From: Nymphalis io
Taxonomy: Eukaryota > Arthropoda > Insecta > Lepidoptera > Nymphalidae
NCBI RefSeq assembly: GCF_905147045.1
Contig: NC_065903.1
Span: 6,820,001 to 6,884,000 of the forward strand
Length of the DNA stretch: 64,000 bases
Reading direction: 5' to 3'
In this document: piece after piece, positions 12,711 through 22,790 of the stretch
How positions within the stretch are numbered: position 1 is the stretch's first letter
Layout of the letters: the number at the start of each line of letters is the position of its first letter
Program-made: the position numbers and the translations under genes
The notes under the pieces: generated by a model
What the model was told of the DNA's origin: nothing
The model's database searches: none
The model's input: only the letters and a program-made list of their open reading frames with translations

Positions 12711-12915
12711 CCCGAATTAACCGAGTTGTCGACTTCCGGCCAAGATAAACGCCTTTTGCAGAAAGCCATGGTTGGCTTTTCCGGAGGCTGCGGTTGTCTC
12801 GGTACCCGTAACGACCCACCTCGACGCGGCGCCGTAGACGGTGCTAGACAATCCAGCGTACGTCGACGCGAACTTAGCGCAGCCGCACCCTCAGTAGGTA
12901 ATACTCGTGGAAATC
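12711..12915 (-). CDS. Internal exon of unidentified minus-strand gene (exon 3 of model)
   Basis: Both splice sites are strong on the minus strand: acceptor TTTTTGTTTACTGTAG at the high end and donor TTCGGG|GTAAGTTTTG at the low end. Only one of three frames is open, forcing entry in phase 1 and exit in phase 2; these match the exons at 24683-24836 and 3660-3852. The 67 whole codons give FPRVLPTEGAAALSSRRR, a basic Pro/Arg-rich middle (APRRGGSLRVPRQPQPPEKP) and a CKRRLSWPEVD segment containing RRLS, a protein kinase A type consensus. An internal ATG in excellent context (CCAACCATGG) would start a shorter form, MAFCKRRLSW. The region is strikingly GC-rich against its surroundings. The opposite strand is also open for about 70 codons, but without comparable splice signals. 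Confidence 0.65.
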
Positions 12916-12972
12916 CTACAGTAAACAAAAATCGATAATAATACAAGAAAATCACATCAATATATATATATT

Positions 12973-13262
12973 TTTAAAGTGTCGGTAGGCAGAAGAGCAT
13001 ATGGGCTACCTGATGGTAAATGGTCACCAACGCCCTTAGACATTGGCATTGTAAGAAATGTTAACCATCGCTTACATCACCAATGCCACACCAACCTAAG
13101 GAACTAAGATGTTATGTCCCTTGTGCCTGTAATTACACTGGCTCACTCACTCTTCAAACCGGAACACAACAATACTAAGTACTGCTGTTTTGTGGTAGAA
13201 TATCTGATGAGTGGGTGGTACCTACCCAGACGAGCTTGAAAAAAGCCCTACCACCAGTATAA
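12973..13262 (-). mobile_element. Poly(A)-tailed retroposon, nearly full copy
   Basis: This is the reverse strand of the retroposon also found at 51938-52190, complete from the CACCAGT end to a short A-rich tail. It sits just upstream of the acceptor of the exon at 12711-12915, inside the presumed intron. Confidence 0.85.
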
Positions 13263-13752
13263 TATGTCTTACAGGCCATACACATTCGTCAAATCCAAAC
13301 ATTGTAGTACAATATTATAAACACTTACATAATTCTTAATGTAAGGCTCCTAATGTAAATATCACCTGTTACTAATTTGCCTTGACTCGCCTGTTCCTTG
13401 CCTGTTTTTCTCGATGAATTATTCCGTGAAAAACAGAAAAGTCTCAGTAGATAACCTTTTTTGAATAATTAGTTATTAAAAACAATAAACAATCCAATTT
13501 TAAATTAATATTTTTGGAATTCATTCTAGTATTCTATTTCTAAGAATATCATATGAATATACCATTAGCTACAGAATTTATCTTTGTTAACAACTATCTC
13601 TTAATTATCTTTCGACACTCGTATTATTGGATGCTTAGCGCGGGCGTTTGTCGACCTTGTAGAGATTAAATATCAGTTTCCTGATTCCTCAACGGCCTTT
13701 CTATACCGGTTTCAGTTCGAGATTAAGTCGCCCTTAGCTCTTGATTGTTTTC

Positions 13753-13787
13753 TATAAATACGATAGTCGGTTTGTTCAGTTATCAGT
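13753..13787 (+). promoter_or_regulatory. Core promoter of the plus-strand cuticle-like gene
   Basis: A TATAAATA box at 13753-13760 precedes a TCAGT arthropod initiator at 13783-13787, with A as +1 at 13785, 32 bases from the first T of the box. The two paralogous genes have the same box and spacing. A second TCAGT at 13776-13780 is a little close. Confidence 0.7.
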
Positions 13788-13824
13788 TCGCCTTTATTCA
13801 AGCATCCGAATAATACAGATCAAT

Positions 13825-14598
13825 ATGTTCAAGTTAGCAGTGTTGTGCGCTTTCTTAGCTGCGGCTACGGCCGAGCCTAGTGCCATTATTTCACCCTTGG
13901 GATATTCAGCTAATATAGTGGCACCAGCAGCGACTGTCGTCTCAAGCCATCCCAGCAATCTGTTCTACTCGTCGCCCTACTACTCATCGGCACCCTTGGC
14001 TTATACCGCGCCGTGGAGCTACTCTCATCTCATCAAGAAGCGATCTGCACCTTTCGCTCTGAACAGCTACATCACGCCCTCAGCGTACATTGCGTCTGCT
14101 CCTCTTGCCACCACATACGCCGCCGCTCCTTTGACCACTACATATGCCGCGGCCGCTCCTTTGACTACCACTTACACCGCAGCTGCTCCACTGGCAACTA
14201 CTTACACCACCGCTGGACATCTTGCGACAACCTACTCATCACCCTTCTACGGTACCGCCGCCCATCTGATCAAGAAGAGGTCCGCTCCTTTCTTCGTGCC
14301 CTCTACATACGTGGCGTCGACTCCTTATGCCGCTGCGACTCCTTACTTCACTTCACCTTACGCAGCTGCTGGCCCATACGTATCAGCCCCTCTGATCTCT
14401 TCCGCTCCTCTTGCCTACAACACCCATTTCATTAAGAAGCGCTCTGCTGTTTTAGCTCCATACGTTGCTCCCACCTCCTACTCACACACATCTAGATTGG
14501 ACTTCCAGGCTGCCTCCCCTGCCATTACTTATTCTTCGTACGCTGGAGCTACTCCCCTGGCTTACGCTAGGCCAATCGCTTACCCTCACTTGTACTAA
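13825..14598 (+). CDS. Secreted cuticle-like Ala/Tyr/Pro/Ser-rich protein, copy 1
   Basis: A single-exon ORF of 257 residues. I chose the ATG at 13825 because MFKLAVLCAFLAAATA is a clear signal peptide (cleavage likely after A16) and the reading frame upstream of it has only a non-ATG start inside the promoter. The mature part is low-complexity: SAPLAY, APLTTTYAAA and similar Ala-Pro-Thr-Tyr units around residues 92-136, as in lepidopteran structural cuticle proteins of the kind often labelled cuticle protein 16.5-like. There is no Rebers-Riddiford chitin-binding motif visible. Three H(L/F)IKKRSA motifs (KKR at 71-73, 150-152 and 204-206) look like proprotein convertase sites that would cut the chain into four pieces. 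AATAAA overlaps the stop (14598-14603), with another at 14641. It is nearly identical to the inverted gene at 18001-18771. The family name is inferred; the secreted repetitive nature is seen. Confidence 0.9.
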   Translation: MFKLAVLCAFLAAATAEPSAIISPLGYSANIVAPAATVVSSHPSNLFYSSPYYSSAPLAYTAPWSYSHLIKKRSAPFALNSYITPSAYIASAPLATTYAAAPLTTTYAAAAPLTTTYTAAAPLATTYTTAGHLATTYSSPFYGTAAHLIKKRSAPFFVPSTYVASTPYAAATPYFTSPYAAAGPYVSAPLISSAPLAYNTHFIKKRSAVLAPYVAPTSYSHTSRLDFQAASPAITYSSYAGATPLAYARPIAYPHLY

Positions 14599-15002
14599 AT
14601 AAAGACGTGTGAACATGTAAAATGATTTACATGGTTGAATAATAAAATTGTACAATTCGAGTTCGTTTTTTTTATTCTGTTCTCTATGAATTTCATGTTT
14701 ATAAATAACACTTTACTAAGACCACGTATAATATCTAATTATTAACCACATAATAATCTTCTTAACGGTTTCTTTATGATATATATTTTATAAATTACCA
14801 GTTTACGCTCATGGCTTTGCCCGCATTTGAAGCGCGGTGAAGGGTGTTTAACAGGTGTAAGGTATGATAAAAGAAGCCTGTGTCCTTCATTGGGTTTCAA
14901 ACTTACTTTTTACCAAACTTTCAAAACCAATTCAGTGATTTAGCCGTGAAAGCGTAACAGACAGACAGAGTTACTTTCGCATTTATAATTATAATAGTTA
15001 AT
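14599..15002 (+). mobile_element. 3' flank and RTE-like LINE 3' end
   Basis: After the poly(A) signals the flank is AT-rich. From about 14810 to 15002 lies an RTE-like LINE 3' terminus, recognisable from GGCTTTGCCCGC, TTTAGCCGTGAAAGCG and ACTTTCGCATTTATAAT. It is non-coding and 5' truncated. Confidence 0.6.
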
Positions 15003-15986
15003 ATAATAATTATAATTATAATTTATAATAGTATTGATACAATGCTACAAACACTCTTTTTTATATGACTATATAATTTTTGTTTTAGAACTACGTCTTG
15101 AGATTATTTGAAGCCTTGGGTAAAACATCGTTAAAATATATTCGAAAATATAAATATAAACTACTAAACCTGCTACTTTTTATCATACGCAAATTTCATG
15201 TTATTATGAAAAATTAAAAAAGAAAAGCATATACACATGGTTTTACTTACTGTATTGTTAAAAAATTTATAACAACAATATAAACCTTTAAAAATAAAAC
15301 ATTATTATACCTTACATCATTACTGAGAGATTAAATTTTGATTGATACAACTATATAAACAGGCAACTGCCTATGGGCCCGGATCGCCTAGAGACCACTT
15401 GATCCGTGAGAAAAATTTGACTGAGTGGTTTTATTTTCATACTTTCCTTTTTTGTTTCACAAAAGTTTTAGATACCTACTACTAACTTATAATCTATAAC
15501 CTTTTTAATAAAACAGCTTTATACTATTTTATTTTAGTTTATTAGTGCTGAACCATTTAAATTTGGTGTTGTGTTAACTAAAGTTTAGTATTTAACTAGA
15601 TACCTATGCTACACTTATCTACCTATCTTGATATACCTACCTATCTATAATTTTTTTAAGTGTAACTTGTATTCATTAAATATCAATTACATTTTGAGAA
15701 AAATGCTTTGGTAATTTTTTTTATTCGTTTATCTGTCATTACTTTTAATTTTTTAATATTATATTTTAGTATGACTGTAGCTTACATTATTATCATTAAA
15801 CATAGATGATTTATACAAGAAATCGATTGATATTTATGTCTTTGTGTAATAATCATACATGAATTAATAAGTGGTCTCCATTTCTCTTTCTCCGGTCATA
15901 CTTTCGGGACGAAAACAAAAGAAAAATATGGGAATTTTATTTTAATGTTTTATCATATTGCATTTTGTATTGATATATATATATAT
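15003..15986. other. AT-rich, nothing seen
   Basis: No exon, repeat family member or RNA gene recognised in this stretch between the two inverted cuticle-like genes. Confidence 0.5.
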
Positions 15987-16268
15987 TGTAACCCTAAACA
16001 TTTTAATTTTCCAATATTTTAATTTTTATTAAAATATTGTATTTATTTTACCTGATCTAACCGGTTTATAAAATAAATTACGGTTATCGAATCGGCATTC
16101 ATTGTTTCGACATTTATTGTCTGTGCGGTTTGAGAGATGGCAGCACTACGATGTTCGGGTCCTTTGGATCGTTGAGCAAGCGCCGGTCGCTTACCGACGC
16201 CTGTCAGTTTTAAACGATTAAATATATTCCGTTTTATTATATAGAAAATTATATTAACGGAGGGTTAC
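15987..16268. mobile_element. Possible solo LTR
   Basis: The segment begins TGTAACCCT and ends AGGGTTAC, so its termini are inverted repeats of each other as in LTRs, and it has the right size (282 bases) and a GC-richer middle. I found no convincing target-site duplication, and the 3' end reads TTACCT where TTACA would be usual, so a MITE is also possible. Confidence 0.3.
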
Positions 16269-16356
16269 CTACGTCATCTACTTTGTAAAACGTATTTGAG
16301 AGGTTTGGGTTACCAAATCTAAAGAGATTTAATACAATATACACATACGGTTACAT

Positions 16357-16387
16357 ACGGTTTTGATACAAAGTGTATCAAAACCGT
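16357..16387. repeat. Perfect 14-bp hairpin
   Basis: Arms 16357-16370 and 16374-16387 are exact reverse complements with a 3-base loop. This is another member of the set of short foldbacks in the window. Confidence 0.85.
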
Positions 16388-16431
16388 GCCACTGTGCAAT
16401 ATAAGTCATATATTGTCTTATTTCTACATAT

Positions 16432-16668
16432 TTAAACACTCCTGAGGGAGTTTTTATTTTTCTTTAATTTTATATATACTTTGTATGTTGCATTACAAAG
16501 TATAATATTGTTCGGTGGACTCAACCGAGGTTTTAGGAGATTTCTGCTGATCTGGAGCTGTTGGAGGATCTGCTGTTTTATGGAGGAGAGGCTGCTTGTC
16601 CAGTGGCCTGCTGTTGCTGCTGGTGCTTTTATCTGCTTCGCACTGCTTTTATTTATTTGTTCACTCAT
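16432..16668 (-). CDS. Small Gln/Ser/Lys-rich ORF, doubtful
   Basis: A 78-codon minus-strand ORF begins at an ATG in very good context (CACAATGAG) and is GC-richer in its first 55 codons (MSEQINKSSAKQIKAPAATA). The end decays into AT-rich sequence and an AATAAA lies near the stop. It resembles no family I know. It may be the first exon of a gene or the start of a retrotransposon gag; the strong bias of the ORF toward CAG/AGC triplets could also be chance. The plus strand is open too. Confidence 0.2.
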   Translation of the reverse strand: MSEQINKSSAKQIKAPAATAGHWTSSLSSIKQQILQQLQISRNLLKPRLSPPNNIILCNATYKVYIKLKKNKNSLRSV

Positions 16669-16752
16669 TGTGACAATGCGTTCAGGGCTTGCACTATCCT
16701 TACAATAACAACACTATATTCCGTGCAAAGCTGGCATGATAAGCTAATATGA

Positions 16753-18000
16753 TATATAATAAAAATGTAGAAAGTTTTATGATTGTTTTATCAACCACAA
16801 TTTTTTTTCTTTTAATAAATCGAAACAGTACACAGACCTCCATATATGGCTTACAATTTAATATCTGAGCAATCATTTTAACACATTTTATAGAACCATT
16901 TAATTACGTTTAGTTTAAAACGGTACTAGTTCTATATGTACACTAGTTCATAACAAACATAAAACTTGACAATGTAAAATAATGTAAGTTTACTTATTAA
17001 TATATTTTTTAACAAAATAAAGCTATTTCATTTTTGGAAATTAACCTTACGTATTGTGGGGTGTATCTGTTTTTTTATGAAAAATACAAACTGACAAATG
17101 GACCAGTAAGTAAAATGACCTAGGTTTAATTGAAAGTCACTTAGCAAAGATTTAAAGTTGATACTACCTGGATATATAATATAAACTCAATAAAAATAGT
17201 AATAAAATTCACCAAAAGCACGTAAAACACGTCTGAGGTGTTAGTTTAAAATACAAGCAAAAAATTTAATTAAATTGTATATAGGTAACATAAAAACGCA
17301 CTCAATTCATACCAGACATATTTTCAATTAATTTATTCTGCATATAATTTTTTTTTGTTGTTAATAATTTTAATTTATCTCTAGTGACATTTTCTCAAGC
17401 TTCTTATAGAACTGATGTCTTGCAGCATGTGACTGACATATTCAAATGTATTTTTTATATGCCGCTACTACTGCACAAAAGACGCGGCTAAAATTAAGCT
17501 GCTTTATGATAAATTCTACCGCGCTACTAAATCTTGTCGCTTTTCATCAGCGATAAGGTTTACTGCTGCCAGCTGTCATATTAGCTGAAAGCCACGCAAA
17601 AAGGAACCGCCGTTATATAATTTTATTGTGAAATGTCGCAATTATTTTATTCAGTGAAGTATATTACATGAATAGTTAAATTACTGTAAATTTATATATT
17701 TTTACTAAGCGGATTTACTATTTTTATATGTACCTAAAAATAGCCATATTTTTTTAAAAACTTATTTCAGATTACTATTCTTGTCGGTTACGTTTAAGAT
17801 TAAGCTGATATTGACTTAATAAATTAACGAATTAAATCACATATATTTTAATTAATAACGACTAAAAAGTTGTACTAGACATGTATTAGGGAATTTGTAG
17901 CACAAGTAACAAAGAAAAATATAAAAAAAAATTACGAATTTTTTTTTATTTTTCAATTAAGTGCATTTTGTAGACTCTTTATATCGAAGTTTCTTTAAGA
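16753..18000. other. AT-rich spacer between the inverted gene pair
   Basis: No gene or recognised repeat. The stretch between 17390 and 17600 is slightly GC-richer but has no open frame of note. Confidence 0.5.
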
Positions 18001-18771
18001 TTAGAGCAGGGGGAGAGTAAGTGGGTGAGAGTAGCTCAGAGGGGCAGGTGCGGCATAAGATGTGTAAGTAATGGCAGGGGAGGCAGCCTGGAAGTCCAAT
18101 CTAGATGTGTGTGAGTAGGAGGTGGGAGCAACGTATGGAGCTAAAACAGCAGAGCGCTTCTTAATGAAATGGGTGTTGTAGGCAAGAGGAGCGGAAGAGA
18201 TCAGAGGGGCTGACACGTATGGGCCAGCAGCTGCGTAAGGTGAAGTGAAGTAAGGAGTCGCAGCGGCATAAGGAGTCGACGCCACGTATGTAGAGGGCAC
18301 GAAGAAAGGAGCGGACCTCTTCTTGATCAGATGGGCGGCGGTACCGTAGAAGGGTGATGAGTAGGTTGTCGCAAGATATCCAGCGGTGGTGTACGTAGTT
18401 GCCAGTGGAGCAGCTGCGGTGTAAGTGGTAGTCAAAGGAGCGGCCGCGGCATAAGTAGTGGTCAAAGGAGCGGCGGCGTATGTGGTGGCAAGAGGAGCAG
18501 ACGCAATGTACGCTGAGGGCGTGATGTAGCTGTTCAGAGCGAAAGGTGCAGATCGCTTCTTGATTAGATGAGAGTAGCTCCACGGCGCGGTATAAGCCAA
18601 GGGTGCCGATGAGTAGTAGGGCGACGAGTAGAACAGATTGCTGGGATGGCTTGAGATGACAGTCGCTGCTGGTGCCACTATATTAGCTGAATATCCCAAG
18701 GGTGAAATAATGGCACTAGGCTTGGCCGTAGCCGCAGCTAGGAAAGCGCACAACACTGCTAACTTGAACAT
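18001..18771 (-). CDS. Secreted cuticle-like Ala/Tyr/Pro/Ser-rich protein, copy 2 (inverted)
   Basis: A single-exon gene of 256 residues starting at the ATG whose complement is 18769-18771, giving the same MFKLAVLCAF signal peptide as copy 1. Over the first 235 or so residues it differs from the 13825-14598 protein at only three places that I see (residue 17 E to K, 39 V to I, 132 H to Y); the three IKKRSA motifs are unchanged. The last 20 residues differ strongly (ending SYSHPLTLPLL here), so homology breaks close to the C-terminus. Upstream similarity extends through the promoter to about 18920. The two genes are tail to tail. Role as for copy 1: a secreted structural protein, probably of cuticle, possibly cleaved by a furin-like protease. 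Confidence 0.9.
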   Translation of the reverse strand: MFKLAVLCAFLAAATAKPSAIISPLGYSANIVAPAATVISSHPSNLFYSSPYYSSAPLAYTAPWSYSHLIKKRSAPFALNSYITPSAYIASAPLATTYAAAPLTTTYAAAAPLTTTYTAAAPLATTYTTAGYLATTYSSPFYGTAAHLIKKRSAPFFVPSTYVASTPYAAATPYFTSPYAAAGPYVSAPLISSAPLAYNTHFIKKRSAVLAPYVAPTSYSHTSRLDFQAASPAITYTSYAAPAPLSYSHPLTLPLL

Positions 18772-18808
18772 ATTGATCTGTATTATTCGGATGCTTGAAT
18801 AAAGGCGA

Positions 18809-18843
18809 ACTGATAACTGAACAAACCGACTATCGTATTTATA
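18809..18843 (-). promoter_or_regulatory. Core promoter of the inverted cuticle-like gene
   Basis: The minus strand reads TATAAATA at 18843-18836 and TCAGT at 18813-18809, spaced 32 bases as in the other two paralogues. The sequence around it is nearly identical to the copy 1 promoter. Confidence 0.7.
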
Positions 18844-18921
18844 GAAAACAATCAAGAGATAAGGGTGACTTTATTTTGCGAACCGGTATAGAAAGGCTAT
18901 AAAGGAAGCTGATATTTAACC

Positions 18922-19240
18922 AACACAAGGTCACGTTAATATTAACGCCTAACAACTTCATCAAAAGTTAGTACAATAAGAACATTAATGTGTATTCTAT
19001 ATGCGATACGTACATGACTTTTTTGTTACAATTATAAATTTTGATTCAATTACATTTTATATTTTGTAAACTACTTTAGAGTACACATAAATAATCGTTA
19101 TATATCCGCGAAAATATAAGAAAATGTCATGGTAAAAAAAATTTTTTTCTATAAATTTCAAAAAATTTAGTCAATACGCAAATAAATATACATTTATTTA
19201 ATTATTTAAAAAATGTGTATTTAGCTTTAATATTTATAAT
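18922..19240. other. AT-rich, nothing seen
   Basis: No exon or recognised repeat between the inverted gene's promoter region and the SINE downstream. Confidence 0.5.
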
Positions 19241-20198
19241 AATAATAATGTCCTCCAGACCGATTTTAACCACGGCGGCCTTGTAAAAGTGATTAGCTAA
19301 CTACGCAGAACATATAGTGCACAAGTGTGTGACGGCAGTCCGACGCGACCGGAAAGAGTTCAGGCGCAGGACTCCGGACTCCAGGCTGATACTGAGAATT
19401 TTTTTATTTATTTATTTTAAGGACCACTAGTAGCTACTACATGTTTTAATGACAAATGTAAAACAATTTAGTGAAAATAGCTAACATGTGAAGCTTTTTA
19501 AAGTAGCCACAACAATTACAATATTTGTTTTAAAAATACATTAACACATAATTATAGCAACATGAGTAGAAAGATTAAAAAAAAAAAAAAGTCCAAATTG
19601 GTACAAATTAAAGATCATAAAAAAATAAACATGCACTTAATAAAATTAAAATTAATAACACAAATAGTTTGAAATTGATATAGGTACAAATTAAAATTAA
19701 ATAATTCATTAAATTCATGCAAAGTTTACGTTACAAAAAAATTACTAAAAATATACTAATTAATACAAAATAAAATTAAGATAACATTATTTATTATTTA
19801 TTTATTTATTTATTATTTATTTGCATCTCTCAACAATTCTAGCGCCCGTTTACGATAAATCATGGCAGAGTCATTAAAAATATCTAGATCTTGACAAAAA
19901 CCATTGTACAACCGTGATGATCTAGGCATTGGTGCATTACATCCTAATTTCGTTTTTGATATTCTGACATCAAAAGTGCCCAGAAAACTACGAACATTGC
20001 GCCTTGGAATACGATAGTATATCTTTTCAAGTAAGTAAGTACAGTCGATCTCGTTACGAATTATCTTAAATAGGAATTTTTTGACAGAAAAACCCAATAA
20101 CTTTTTTTATTGGCCCAACCTGGTAATTGAACGCAGGACCTCCGGGTCCGGGGGCCTTACATCAAGCCACTAGACCGATGAGGCAGTCGATCTTTATA
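19241..20198 (-). mobile_element. tRNA-headed SINE (family 2) split by a LINE insertion
   Basis: On the minus strand the SINE head (about 20198-20075) has an A box (TGGTCTAGTGG type) and a B box region, and the 3' part (about 19400-19241) ends in GGAGGACATTATTATT. In intact copies such as 54857-55208 these parts are continuous. Here about 670 bases interrupt them, and GAATTTTT lies at both junctions as a probable target-site duplication. The inserted piece carries a LINE ORF relic and an A/T-rich tail. Confidence 0.75.
19813..20097 (-). pseudogene. C-terminal relic of a non-LTR retrotransposon polyprotein
   Basis: The minus-strand frame encodes about 90 residues ending in a stop. The conserved part runs IPRRNVRSFLGTFDVR, then CNAPMPRSSRLYNGF, a DLDIFNDS motif and FRR-like residues near the end (YRKRAL), the pattern found just before the stop in many jockey/CR1-type LINE reverse transcriptase ORFs. 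The frame continues upstream into SINE sequence, so the LINE part is strongly 5' truncated and not functional. Family assignment within non-LTR elements is uncertain. Confidence 0.6.
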
Positions 20199-20581
20199 AT
20201 ACTTATATAACAAATATAGCTTTACAATATTATAAATATGTTTTTTAGCTTTAAATAGGACATTTATAGAGAATGGTTATTAAATTCTATATGATATATC
20301 GCATATATCACGTGTTAAGTTCTGAGGAATTGTTTGGATGAAAATAATGCAGATTTTTAAGGAGCAATATATATTTTTAAGAAAAATAATTTTGTATTTT
20401 AATCTAAATTGTTTAGTAATAATGGGGATTTTTTTTTTGTGAAACCCTTATCGGTGCTCCTTGGGGGTAAGACCAACTCCTATGCCGTCATGCCCTATGC
20501 GCCAAACACGCACATGCAATAGCAATTTCATTTTTAATTGTATGTTATAAAACATGATTAAACATATATTTTATTTATTTT

Positions 20582-20842
20582 TTCCTACTTGGTGGTGGGG
20601 TTTTGTGCAAGTCTGTCTGGGTAGGTATTACCCACTAATCAGATATTCTACCGCCTAACAACAATACTTAATATTGTTGTGTTCCGGTACGCAGGATGAG
20701 TGAGCTAACTAACTACAGATACAAGGAACCCAAGGTTGGTCGCGAATTGGCTATGTAAGGAATGAAAACGTTTCTTACACGGTAGTGACCACTTGCCATC
20801 GTCTGGCCTATTTACGAGTCTGCCTACTTATTATAATTTTTA
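20582..20842 (+). mobile_element. Poly(A)-tailed retroposon, diverged
   Basis: Starts near TGGTGGTGGGGTTTTGTGCA and follows the family through GGTAGGTATTACCCACTAAT and TTGTTGTGTTCCGGTACGC. The tail has decayed into AT-rich sequence. Confidence 0.75.
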
Positions 20843-21186
20843 AAAAGTTGTACATTGTACTTATGGTTTTACACATTTCGAATGTATCCGATAATAAATC
20901 TTGTAAAAATGTGCCTGTATGCATGTATGTATGTATATTTTGTTTTTTTTTTTTATGTCCGGTTATAATATTATATAAACGATATATTTTGCTTACGAAT
21001 AATAGAATTCTCTACAAGGCGTAATTAATATGCATCCCAAAATAAAACGTTCCAGACATTTCGAAGTCGCAATGTATGTGAAGTATATGAACAACTTTAA
21101 CAGCTCGTTAGTCGTAACTCAAAACTGATCGGTTACTGTTGTACAAAAAGTGATTTGTTAAAAATATAACCTAGTTATTAATAGAT
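20843..21186. other. AT-rich, nothing seen
   Basis: No gene or recognised repeat. The ORF across 20785-21024 starts inside the retroposon and is not credible. Confidence 0.5.
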
Positions 21187-21496
21187 GGTTATTAAAAGTC
21201 GAGATGGCCCAGTGGTAAGAACGCGTGAATCTTAACCGATGAACGTGGGTTCAAACCCGGGCAAGCACCTCTGAACTTTCATGTGCTTAATTTCTGTTTA
21301 TAATTCATCTCGTGCTTTTCGATGAAGGAAAACATCGTGAGGAAACCTGCATGTGTCTAATTTCATCGAAATTCTGCCACATGTGTATTCCACCAACCCG
21401 CATTGGAGCAGCGTGGTGGAATAAGCTCCAAACCTTCTCCTCAAAAGGGAGAGGAGGCCTTAGCCCAGCAGTGGGACATTTACAGGCTGTTACTAC
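21187..21496 (+). mobile_element. Metulj-like SINE, full length
   Basis: Head, body and GTTACT end match the copies at 1774 and 2624. TATTAATAGA at 21177-21186 and 21497-21506 flanks the element as a 10-base target-site duplication. As at 2624, about a dozen unrelated bases separate the left duplication from the tRNA-like head at 21198. Confidence 0.9.
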
Positions 21497-21506
21497 TATT
21501 AATAGA

Positions 21507-22409
21507 GCCAATTCGATAAAGTATAATCACATCTTGATTTTTTCATTGAATTCATTGACATGGAATTATTACTACTCCGGTCCAGCGAGCTTTTGCAAAA
21601 GATGATAAAATTAAATGTAATGTGTAAATCAGTTAGATTTGTCGACATTTTGTATTATCTGTAATTTATATTAAAATCGTTCATATGCTAGTGAACCTAG
21701 CATGCTATGCTACGCATGGATGCTATTTACTAACAAAGAAAATGAGAAATGCGATTAGCAAGAAAATATTAAGTAGATACATTTATCTTATAACGTTTAT
21801 TTATTTGTTTATATATGTATACCATAAATGAGAAATATAAATAATATCAAAATTGATTTGAAACCCTATCAAAATCCGTTGCATGGTGTAGAAGAACTAA
21901 GCGGAAAAACAAACAGAGGCAAGTGGGAGCAGCTTATCTTTTAAAATTTATAGATGAATGATATAATTAATTAACATTCATGCGCTTCCTTCCGTTTGGG
22001 TATATTAGTTAATTAATTGGTAATTATATCAGATAGTCAAACAAGAATGTTTAAATAAAGTTTTGATTTTAAACAAAAACATACTGAAAATAAAGAAATA
22101 TAAAATTAATTTCACGTTATGTATTATTCACTTTTCTTGTCGAGTAACATTTTTTTTATTAATCATAATATTTACTTTAGAAGTAAAAATAAATGAACAA
22201 CTTTGATCTCGAATTGACTTGACGTCGTTAATCAAGGTCTTAAATAATCTATTTATGAATTTGTGTAAAAATAGCGGTTTTAATGTCGCCGAAGTTGTTA
22301 TCGGAGCTTTCAAAGTAAAATCAAAGTAATTTAAAGTGGTTATAAGTAGTCAAATGGTATAGTGATGTATTTGATGTATTCATAACATATATAACTAAAC
22401 ACTAACAAA
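21507..22409. other. AT-rich, nothing seen
   Basis: No gene, repeat family member or RNA gene recognised. Confidence 0.5.
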
Positions 22410-22790
22410 TTAAAAATTATCTGCCTCTATGATCTTGTGGTCTTGTAAATATAAGGCCACAGATCCCGAGATTCCAGGGTCGAACCGCAGTTCGGGCCGA
22501 TAAAAAGTGTAGTGAGTTTTTCTGTCGAAGATTCTCAATACCAGCCCGGAGTCTAGAAGTTGGAAGCTTGTACACTCCTGTGCCTCGGTAAGCACGTCCT
22601 GCGCCTGAACTCTTTCCAATCGTGTTGGTTTGCCTTCGTGTTATGAGAATAAAGGAATAAAGAGTACATGTGTGTTTGCACACACACTTTTGCATTATAA
22701 TATGTCCCGAGCTGGCTTGCAGCTGACTAATGAGATTGAGAGCCGCCGTGGCCGAAATCGGTTGGAAGGACTTTATTATAAATAAATATA
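22410..22790 (+). mobile_element. tRNA-headed SINE, family 2, sense copy
   Basis: This is the sense-strand version of the family found in reverse at 43245 and 54857. It has a degenerate tRNA-like head with B-box-like GGGTCGAACCGC, the conserved CTCTTTCCAATCGTG and GCCGCCGTGGCCGAAATCGG segments, and an AT-rich tail. Two overlapping ORFs inside it are not genes. Confidence 0.75.

Noticed and set aside
14013..14435. 140-codon ORF in a second frame of the cuticle-like gene (also at 18161-18583)
   Set aside because: It is a shifted-frame shadow of a repetitive GC-rich coding sequence, has no signal peptide, and overlaps the supported gene completely.
16160..16205. Donor-like GTCG|GTAAGCG on the minus strand
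   Set aside because: The nearest acceptor leaves an exon of only six bases, and the site lies within a probable LTR.
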